A stretch of 64,000 nucleotides of DNA, taken from positions 62,001 through 126,000 of the forward strand of contig CAMBZJ010000008.1 in NCBI GenBank assembly GCA_945872365.1, read 5' to 3'. The notes beneath the pieces were generated by a model that ran no database searches, was not told where the DNA came from, and saw only the letters and a list, made by a program, of their open reading frames with translations. This DNA comes from Klebsiella pneumoniae. Its GTDB lineage: Bacteria > Desulfobacterota > Binatia > UBA12015. Position numbers and translations under genes: made by a program. Position 1 is the first letter of the stretch; every line of letters starts with the position of its first letter. Positions 57,312 to 64,000 of this stretch are shown here, in pieces.

Positions 57312-58199
57312 ATGGCCCTTGGCGCCCGAAACGACGGCCTGCCGGCTCTTTCGAACCTGAACCGCCTGCGCCGCATGCTTCCGTTCCTCATGCCGACGCG
57401 GAACGAGGCGTACGTCCTCTTCTCGCAGGAGGTCGAAGCCGTGCCGACGCGCGAGCTCGCGGCCGAGTTGAACCGCGGCCGCGCCGAGGATCGAGCGGCC
57501 ACGCCCTTCCACCTGCTCCTCTGCGCGATCGCCCGGACGCTGCACGAATTCCCGCGCCTGAACCGCTTTCTCGCCGGCGGAAGGCATTTCGAGCGCCGCG
57601 GCGTCTGGCTCGCCTTCAGCGGAAAGCAGCGGCTCGACCTCGACGCGCCGGTGTTCTCGCGCAAGATGGAATTCCTTCCCGGCGAACCGGTGCAGCGTAC
57701 GATCGACCGGATCCACGAGCTGCTCGAGTTCGGGCGCACCGGGCGCGAGTCGGCGAGCGACCGCGAGGTCGACCTGCTGCTGCGTCTCCCGGGGCCGATC
57801 CTCCGGCTCGCGGTGCGCTCGGCGCGCTGGATCGACGGCCTCGGCCTGCTGCCCCGCTCGATGATCGAGGACGATCCACTTTACGCATCCGCCTTCGTCA
57901 CGAATCTCGGCAGCGTCGGGCTCGACGCCTGCTACCACCACCTTTTCGAGCACGGCAACGCTCCGATCTTCGTCACGATGGGGCGCGTGCACCGGGCACC
58001 GTTCGTCGACGAGGGCGGCGACGTTCGCGCGCGCGAGGTCTTCGAACTCAAGTACACGTTCGACGAGCGCACCGAGGACGGCTTCTACGCGGCGCGTGCC
58101 CTCGAACGCCTGAAGCAGCTTCTCGAGCATCCCCGCGAGATGCTCGTCGGCGGCGAACTTGCCGCGGGCGGCCACCGGCCACCGGGAGGAAGACCATGA
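57312..58199 (+). CDS. 2-oxoacid dehydrogenase acyltransferase catalytic-domain-like protein (standalone)
   Basis: E2-fold features MIEDDPLYASAFVTNLGSVGLDACYHHLFEHGNAPIFVTMGRVH; C-terminal FDERTEDGFYAARALERLKQLLEHP aligns with the DHRxxDG region. Confidence 0.75.
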   Translation: MALGARNDGLPALSNLNRLRRMLPFLMPTRNEAYVLFSQEVEAVPTRELAAELNRGRAEDRAATPFHLLLCAIARTLHEFPRLNRFLAGGRHFERRGVWLAFSGKQRLDLDAPVFSRKMEFLPGEPVQRTIDRIHELLEFGRTGRESASDREVDLLLRLPGPILRLAVRSARWIDGLGLLPRSMIEDDPLYASAFVTNLGSVGLDACYHHLFEHGNAPIFVTMGRVHRAPFVDEGGDVRAREVFELKYTFDERTEDGFYAARALERLKQLLEHPREMLVGGELAAGGHRPPGGRP

Positions 58200-58972
58200 A
58201 CGCAACAGCGACGACGAGTGCCAAGGCCGACGGGCCGGGCCGCTGGATCGTCCAGGGGCGGACGGTCACCATGCCGGTCGAGGTGCGTGACGCTTCCTCG
58301 GGGGCGGTGACCTACCTGGTGTCGGCCGCGGTCGCGCGTCGGCTGCTGCCCGACGACCGCCTCGAGATCGTCGAGGTCCTGCCGGGCACGGCGCTCTTCA
58401 GCCTCGCCGTGATCGACTACCGCGACAACGACCTCGGCGACTACAACGAGGTCTCGATGGCCTTCTTCGTGCGTCGCCGCGGCGAGTCGGCGTCGCTGCC
58501 CCTGCCGTGGCTCGGCGGCTGGGTCGACCTGCTGCGCAACCGGCTCGCGACCTGGATTTGGAAGCTGCCGGTCGACCAGTCCTTCACCTGCGACGCCGGG
58601 GCGGGTATCTGGGGCTTCCCCAAGAGCATCGAACGGATCGACTTCGAGGACGCCGGCGGGCGCCGCACCTGCCGGCTCGAGATGGACGGCCGGCACGTCT
58701 TCACGCTCTCGGTTCCGCGCGGCGGCGAGCGCACGCTGCCCGAGGCGCCGATGACGACCTGGACGCATGTCGACGGGCGGCTGCACCGAACCACGTTCAC
58801 GGCCGCATCGACCGGGGTCGGCTTCACCCTCGGCGGCGCGGACCTGGTCCTGGGTTCGCATCCGATCGCCGACACGTTGCGCTCGCTCGGGCTACCGCGC
58901 CGCGCGCTCATGTGCGTTTGGATGGAGCACCAGCGCGCGCGCTTCGACGCACCGGAGCCGGTCGGGGACTGA
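58196..58972 (+). CDS. Acetoacetate decarboxylase-like (ADC) family protein
   Basis: YNEVSMAFFVRRR; GIWGFPKSIERIDFE; ATG overlaps upstream stop (ATGA). Confidence 0.8.
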   Translation: MNATATTSAKADGPGRWIVQGRTVTMPVEVRDASSGAVTYLVSAAVARRLLPDDRLEIVEVLPGTALFSLAVIDYRDNDLGDYNEVSMAFFVRRRGESASLPLPWLGGWVDLLRNRLATWIWKLPVDQSFTCDAGAGIWGFPKSIERIDFEDAGGRRTCRLEMDGRHVFTLSVPRGGERTLPEAPMTTWTHVDGRLHRTTFTAASTGVGFTLGGADLVLGSHPIADTLRSLGLPRRALMCVWMEHQRARFDAPEPVGD

Positions 58973-59033
58973 GGCAGCGCGGCGCAGGCCTCGACTCCCG
59001 GCCTCCGGTGCGAGGCCGACCTGTCCCCTCGCC

Positions 59034-59408
59034 TCAGAGGCACCTGCCGGCGAGATGTCCATCGGCGATCGCCCGGTCGGCCCAGCGCGGCACCAGCGCG
59101 TCGCCCGCGCGGACGACTTCGAGGGCGAGGGCGCTGCGCCGCAGCGCGTGGCGCGGTGAGAGGAACTCCTGCAGCAGGTACCCGTGCGCAGCGTGGATCT
59201 CGATACCGTCGAAGCCGCCGTCCGCGGCGTTCGCGGCCGAACGGGCGAAGTAGGCGACGAGTTCGGCCATGTCGTCGTGTTCGAGTGGCTTCCCGGCCTC
59301 GAGGGAATTGGGCACGTCGGAGGCTGTCCACACCGGGAGCCTCGATCAGTTGCCCTGGTTCACACCGCCGTTGTGAGCGAGTTGCAGGAATGCGAGCACG
59401 CCGTTCGC
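59034..59408 (-). pseudogene. Relic of an old-yellow-enzyme / NADH:flavin oxidoreductase gene with in-frame stop and internal deletion
   Basis: NGVLAFLQLAHNGGVNQGN*SRLPVWTASDVPNSLEAGKPLEHDDMAELVAYFARSAANAADGGFDGIEIHAAHGYLLQEFLSPRHALRRSALALEVVRAG...DRAIADGHLA; TGA at 59346-59348 in the same frame; active-site and C-terminal regions missing. Confidence 0.7.
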
Positions 59409-59427
59409 CCGCCGGGCGGGTCGGCGT

Positions 59428-61086
59428 TCAGACAGCGGCCGCTTCCTCGACGGCGCCCGCGCCGGCGACCCCCGGCGGCAGATAGCCCGCCGCCAGTTCG
59501 CGAAACGAGCCCACCTGCGCCTTCTCCCAGGCGGCATCTTTCCCGAGTTCCGCGGCGAGCACGCGCGCCACCCGGGGAGCCGCCTCGATCGAAGCGCGCG
59601 CGTCGAGCAGAAGTCCGCGCGTGCGTCGCGCGAGCACGTCTTCGATCGTGCGCGCCATCTCATGGCGCGCCGCCCATGACACCTGGCCCATGACGTAAGG
59701 GAGCCGCGGATGCAGGGGTTCGCGCCGGGTCGGGTCTGCGTTCAGAAAGGCCTCGAGGGCCGCTGCGTCGGCACCGTAGGCGCGCAGGTGGGCGGCCCGG
59801 GGAAGTGCCGGGTCGGCGCGATCGAGCCAGCCGTGAAGCTTCAGGTTCTCGGTGACGCAGGCGCGCTCGGCGAGTCCGCCCACCGCGATCGCATCGTCCA
59901 CGGCGTCCTGCGCCATCTTGCGGTAGGTCGTCCACTTGCCGCCGATCACGCTGACCAGTCCGGACTCCGAGACGAGTACCGCATGCTCGCGCGAGAACGA
60001 CTTGCTGTGGCCGGCCGATGCGCTGCGGCGGCGCAAGCCGCGCACCCTGGACTTCGGCCTCGGCTCCTGCTCGCGCACAAGCGGGCGCAGGCCGGCGAAG
60101 ACGCTCAGGCAGTCGGCCTCGGTCGGGTCCTTCTCCAGGTAGCGGGCCGCGTTGCGCAGGATGAACCCGATCTCCTCGGCGAGCGGTCGCGGCTCGATGT
60201 CGGCGCGGGGAACCTCGGTGTCGGTCGTGCCGACCAACACCCTGTCCTGCCAAGGGATGACGAAGAGTACGCGACCGTCGTCGGTGTGCGGCACCATGAT
60301 GGCGGTGTCGCCGGCGAGGAAGCTGCGATCGAGCACCAGGTGGACGCCCTGCGCCGGCGCCACCATGCCCGGCCCGGTGGGCTCGTCCATGCGGCGCACC
60401 TCGTCCGAGAAGACGCCGGTCGCGTTCACCACCACCCGCGCGTGCAACTCATGCGAGCGCCCGGTCTCCACGTCGATCACGGTCGCCCCGGCGATCGCGC
60501 CTGAGGGTTCCTTCAGAAACCCGGTCACGCGCACGTAGTTAAGCAGGCTCGCGCCATGGTCGGCCGCAGTCTGCGCGAGTGCCAGAGCCATCCGCGCGTC
60601 GTCGAATTGCGCGTCGTGATAGACGACGCCGCCGAGCAGCGATTCGCGCGCGACGTTGGGGATCCGGGCGATCGTCTGCTCCCGGTCGAGCAGACGCGAC
60701 GGCGCGATGTTCAGGCGGCCGGCGAGGCGGTCGTAGAGCTTGAGCCCGATGCCGTAGAACGGCCCCTCCCACCAGCGGTAGCGCGGCACGACGAAGGCCA
60801 GGTCCTGGACCAGGTGGGGCGCGTTGCGCACGAGCAGTCCGCGCTCGCGCAGCGCCTCGAGGACCAGGGATACGTTGCCCTGCTGCAGGTAGCGCACCCC
60901 GCCGTGGACCAGCTTGGTCGACCGGCTGGAGGTCGCCTTGGCGAAATCCCACTGCTCGACGAGCAGCGTCCGGTAGCCCCGGGTCTGGGCGTCCACCGCG
61001 ATGCCGAGGCCGGTCGCTCCGCCACCGACGACGAGGACGTCCCAGGGAGTCCCGTCGAGGGTTCCGATCATCTGCGCGCGATCCAT
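59428..61086 (-). CDS. glpD: Glycerol-3-phosphate dehydrogenase (aerobic, FAD)
   Basis: WDVLVVGGGATGLGIAVDAQTRGYRTLLVEQWDFAKATSSRSTKLVHGGVRYLQQGN; IPWQDRVLVGTTDTE; SVIGGKWTTYRKMAQDAVD. Confidence 0.95.
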   Translation of the reverse strand: MDRAQMIGTLDGTPWDVLVVGGGATGLGIAVDAQTRGYRTLLVEQWDFAKATSSRSTKLVHGGVRYLQQGNVSLVLEALRERGLLVRNAPHLVQDLAFVVPRYRWWEGPFYGIGLKLYDRLAGRLNIAPSRLLDREQTIARIPNVARESLLGGVVYHDAQFDDARMALALAQTAADHGASLLNYVRVTGFLKEPSGAIAGATVIDVETGRSHELHARVVVNATGVFSDEVRRMDEPTGPGMVAPAQGVHLVLDRSFLAGDTAIMVPHTDDGRVLFVIPWQDRVLVGTTDTEVPRADIEPRPLAEEIGFILRNAARYLEKDPTEADCLSVFAGLRPLVREQEPRPKSRVRGLRRRSASAGHSKSFSREHAVLVSESGLVSVIGGKWTTYRKMAQDAVDDAIAVGGLAERACVTENLKLHGWLDRADPALPRAAHLRAYGADAAALEAFLNADPTRREPLHPRLPYVMGQVSWAARHEMARTIEDVLARRTRGLLLDARASIEAAPRVARVLAAELGKDAAWEKAQVGSFRELAAGYLPPGVAGAGAVEEAAAV

Positions 61087-61160
61087 AGCTCTGGCCCGGG
61101 CTGCGGCCGGATGCCGCGATCGGACCCTAGCAGAATCGGCCGAGAACCGAAGCGCCCCCG

Positions 61161-61718
61161 CTAGGCCGCGCGCAGCGGCAGACCGCGAGGGCAGACCAGG
61201 GTGTCGCTCGCCCGCCGACCGCGGAGTTCCTCGCGGCGCTCCTCGATCCGGTGGACCGCCGCCGCCAGATCGGCGCGATGGCGCACGATCACTCGGTGCT
61301 CGAGGTCCGAAACGGCGGCCGGCGAACGCCACGCGAGTTCACCGTCGCGCGCGGCGAACCGAAATCCGTAGATCTCGAGCTTCGTAAGCAGTCGCATGGG
61401 CGGGATCGAGGCGTAGATGCGAAGGTCGAGGAAGGTGGCCCCGCGGCGTCGCACGCCAAGCGACTCGAGGTGGCGGACGATCGCCAGTTCGGAAACCGCG
61501 GGATACCCTTCGCAAGCGGCGAAGAGTTCGTAGCTGGCCAGGAGTTCGCGCAGGGGACACTCGGCGCGTGGCGCCCGCTGCACGGCGAAGGCGAGCCACT
61601 CGCCGAATTCGTGCGGAATCACGCGGCCAAATTGCGAGGGATGCCAACCCCGCGGCGCATCGCCCCGGGCCTGACCCGGATTCCCCCCGGGTGCGTCGTA
61701 GGATTTCCTTCGGCTCAT
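61161..61718 (-). CDS. Hypothetical protein
   Basis: 185-aa ORF not antisense to a recognisable gene; LLASYELFAACEGYPAVSELAIVRHLESLGVRRR resembles small winged-helix modules. Confidence 0.55.
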   Translation of the reverse strand: MSRRKSYDAPGGNPGQARGDAPRGWHPSQFGRVIPHEFGEWLAFAVQRAPRAECPLRELLASYELFAACEGYPAVSELAIVRHLESLGVRRRGATFLDLRIYASIPPMRLLTKLEIYGFRFAARDGELAWRSPAAVSDLEHRVIVRHRADLAAAVHRIEERREELRGRRASDTLVCPRGLPLRAA

Positions 61719-61799
61719 GGGCGTCGCTCGCGAACGGAGCGCTTGTATCGCTTCCCCGGAGCGATTGCCACGCCAGCCGCCCGCGTGTACTTCTGCCCG

Positions 61800-62525
61800 A
61801 TGCTCGCAGCCGTCAAGCTGAAGTCCCGCCGCCGCCCTCTCCTTCCCGCGCGCTTCGCCGGCGCGGCCATCGCCGCAGCCCTGCTGCTCGGTGGACCGCC
61901 GAGCGCCCGGGCGGCGGATCCGGCCGTCGCGACCGACCCGGTGGCCGCGCCGGGAGTGCTGCTACCTCCGCCCGACGTGACGCTGCGGCCTCCGGCGAGC
62001 GACGCCGACGGCATCGCCTCGCGCCACGGCATCCAGCAGTGGGGCGTGAAGCTCGGCTACGGCTGGTCGAAGCAGCACCAGACCGGCGTGATCCCGGTCT
62101 ACGGGCAGGCGGGCTGGTCGTTCTGGGACGTGATCGATCGCCCCCTGCTGCGCTGGCACATCGACCTGCAGTACATCATCGAAGGATGGATGGCGGGCGT
62201 CCACAATCCCGACACCTCGGCCTTTGAGATCGGCCTGAACCCGATCAGCCTGCGCGTCTCCTACGATCGTGGCCAGCAGTTCGTCCCCTTTGCCCAGGGC
62301 GGAATCGGCGTGATGTACACCTCGCTGCAGGGAATCCGGGCCGGCGGCCCGTTCCAGTTCGACGAGCTCTTCGGAATGGGCCTCGAGATGTTCTGCAACC
62401 GCCACTTCGCGCTGACGGTCGAATACCGCTATCGGCACATGTCGAACGCCGGCATATCGACCGACAACCGCGGCCTCGATACCCAGTTCGTGCTCTTCGG
62501 CATCACGGAGCACCCGCAGCGCTGA
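61800..62525 (+). CDS. PagL-like lipid A 3-O-deacylase / acyloxyacyl hydrolase family outer-membrane protein
   Basis: Signal peptide; C-terminal LTVEYRYRHMSNAGISTDNRGLDTQFVLFGI with H-x-S-N-A-G motif; FAQGGIGVMYTS strand pattern. Confidence 0.78.
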   Translation: MLAAVKLKSRRRPLLPARFAGAAIAAALLLGGPPSARAADPAVATDPVAAPGVLLPPPDVTLRPPASDADGIASRHGIQQWGVKLGYGWSKQHQTGVIPVYGQAGWSFWDVIDRPLLRWHIDLQYIIEGWMAGVHNPDTSAFEIGLNPISLRVSYDRGQQFVPFAQGGIGVMYTSLQGIRAGGPFQFDELFGMGLEMFCNRHFALTVEYRYRHMSNAGISTDNRGLDTQFVLFGITEHPQR

Positions 62526-62613
62526 AGTCCGCCGGGCCGCGACGCAGCAGCGCGACCGGGAGCAGCGACGCGCAGGCGATCATCTGGGGCGGCATCGCGA
62601 TCATCGCAGCACC

Positions 62614-63954
62614 TCAACCCGCCATCGGGTGGCCGCGCTCGAAGGTGCGCGCCTCGATCGGACGGATCGGGTGCACCGCATCCGTCTCGGCGAACCAGAT
62701 CCACTCGTCGAACTGCAGCGGCAACGACGCCCGGAAGTAGTGGCTCTGCAGCTCCGACTCCGGCCGGTAGACGACCCCGATCGCGCGCTCGAGACGGGGT
62801 GGTGCGAGTTCCGCGCGGATCGCCGGTCGTCGAGGGTCGCGCAGCGCGAGGAGAAAGGCGGGGACGCCGGAGTCACGACAGAGCCGCTCGTAGCTCTCGG
62901 GATGCGCCCCGCGGACGCGCATCGACTGGACCGGGCCGTCCCACTCGTGGGCGGCGGCGACGGTGCCGTGATCGGTGCCGAATCCCACCAGGTAGCACCC
63001 GTCCCCGAAGGCCTGTCGACAGAGCTGCCCGACGTCGACCTGGCCACGCACACCCATCTCGGTCGCCCGGGCGTTTCCGAGGTGGGTGTTGTGGACCCAG
63101 ACCACCACCTTCGATTGCGGCCCGCGGAAAGCGAGCAGCGACTCGAGGGTGTCGAACATGTGCCGGTCGCGCAGGTTCCAGGAAGCGTCGCCCCCGTAGT
63201 ACATCATGCGGTAGTAGCGCTCCGCGTTCTCGATCAGGGCGGCATTGCGCGAGGCGTCGAGGAAACGATCGCCGTCGGCCTCCGAGTAGGCGAGCCGGTT
63301 GAGCAGGATGTCCGAGAGCATCGCGACCGCCTCCTGCTCGCACGCCCGGTAACGCCCGGTCCGCACCGCACCGCCGTAAGCGTGCGGGTCGTTCTCCCAG
63401 GGGGCGAGGCAGCCGTAGCGACGCCGCGCGACGGCGGCGGCGGCGGGATCGACCGAGTCGAGGTAGTCGAGCACCGACCGGATCGAGGAGAACATGCTGT
63501 AGAGATCGAGGCCGTGGAAGGATACCTCCGGTCGCTCGCCGCGCTCGTCGCGATTGTACTCGCGCAGCCAGGAGACCATGTCGAGGACCTCGTGGTTGCG
63601 CCACATCCAGGTGGGGAAGCGCGCAAAGGCGGGGTGCTCGGCGCCGACCCGCGGGACGCCCGCGAGCGACGGCCGCACCCACTGGTCGACCCGCGCGGCG
63701 TCCGGCCAGTCCGCCTCGACCGCGACCATGTCGAAACCCTTCTTCCGGACGAGCTCCCGCGTGATGCGGTCGCGCATCCGGTAGAACTGGGAGGTGCCGT
63801 GGGTGGCCTCCCCGAGGCAGACCACGCGTGCGTCGCCGATGCGTTCGAGGAGCGGTCCCAGATCGATCGACTCGATGTCGTCGATGCCCTCGACGCACTC
63901 GTTCAGGAGATGGGTCACCGCCTCGGGACAGCTCGGCGCGCGGTGCGAGAACAT
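62614..63954 (-). CDS. Erythromycin esterase family protein (may extend further upstream past window edge)
   Basis: VVCLGEATHGTSQFYRMRDRITRELVRKKGFDMVAVEADWPDAARVDQWVR; VVVWVHNTHLGNARATEMG. Confidence 0.9.
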   Translation of the reverse strand: MFSHRAPSCPEAVTHLLNECVEGIDDIESIDLGPLLERIGDARVVCLGEATHGTSQFYRMRDRITRELVRKKGFDMVAVEADWPDAARVDQWVRPSLAGVPRVGAEHPAFARFPTWMWRNHEVLDMVSWLREYNRDERGERPEVSFHGLDLYSMFSSIRSVLDYLDSVDPAAAAVARRRYGCLAPWENDPHAYGGAVRTGRYRACEQEAVAMLSDILLNRLAYSEADGDRFLDASRNAALIENAERYYRMMYYGGDASWNLRDRHMFDTLESLLAFRGPQSKVVVWVHNTHLGNARATEMGVRGQVDVGQLCRQAFGDGCYLVGFGTDHGTVAAAHEWDGPVQSMRVRGAHPESYERLCRDSGVPAFLLALRDPRRPAIRAELAPPRLERAIGVVYRPESELQSHYFRASLPLQFDEWIWFAETDAVHPIRPIEARTFERGHPMAG

Positions 63955-64000
63955 GACCGCGTCCGTCGACTCGGACGACCAGCCCTGCGCCCCGACGAGC

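Noticed and set aside
1-64000. CRISPR arrays, tRNA/rRNA genes, insertion sequences, prophage or defence islands
   Set aside because: No regularly spaced repeats, no recognisable tRNA/rRNA sequence, and no transposase, integrase, nuclease or toxin-antitoxin proteins in the ORF track.

Overview
High-GC (~70%) bacterial chromosomal window with about 48 supported protein-coding genes on both strands. I found no rRNA, tRNA, CRISPR array, integrase or transposase. Main modules: (i) a minus-strand cluster of DUF2237, O-methyltransferase, Baeyer-Villiger-type monooxygenase, GPH/MelB-type transporter, CDP-alcohol phosphatidyltransferase and an HpnL/LPG-synthase-like membrane protein; (ii) an SGNH hydrolase with a 45-aa DUF5989-like membrane peptide that is missing from the ORF track; (iii) a bacterial alpha-2-macroglobulin (CLEQ thioester) translationally coupled to a penicillin-binding protein 1C; (iv) SDR, creatininase and HAD phosphatase; (v) valS, aldehyde dehydrogenase, acyl-CoA dehydrogenase and two LLM-type oxidoreductases; (vi) dapL and rhomboid-xylB-xylA; (vii) sdhCAB (b558 type); (viii) YheT-like hydrolase coupled to a sulfatase; (ix) amidohydrolase, nitroreductase, E2-like acyltransferase, ADC-like protein, glpD, PagL-like protein and an erythromycin-esterase-like protein. 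No clearly novel multi-gene system stands out. The most useful second-look items are: a degenerate paralogous fragment upstream of an orphan secreted-protein gene; an old-yellow-enzyme relic with an in-frame stop; an O-methyltransferase ORF with no stop codon that runs into the monooxygenase gene; the DUF5989 micro-ORF; a standalone E2-like protein whose catalytic His position is Glu; a 12-bp palindrome over the sdhC ribosome-binding site; and a tandemly duplicated RBS-containing 15-mer. Taxonomy is uncertain: gene content suggests an uncultured deltaproteobacterial-type lineage (Myxococcota, Desulfobacterota or Binatota), by inference only. Family calls come from motif recognition; no database search was run.
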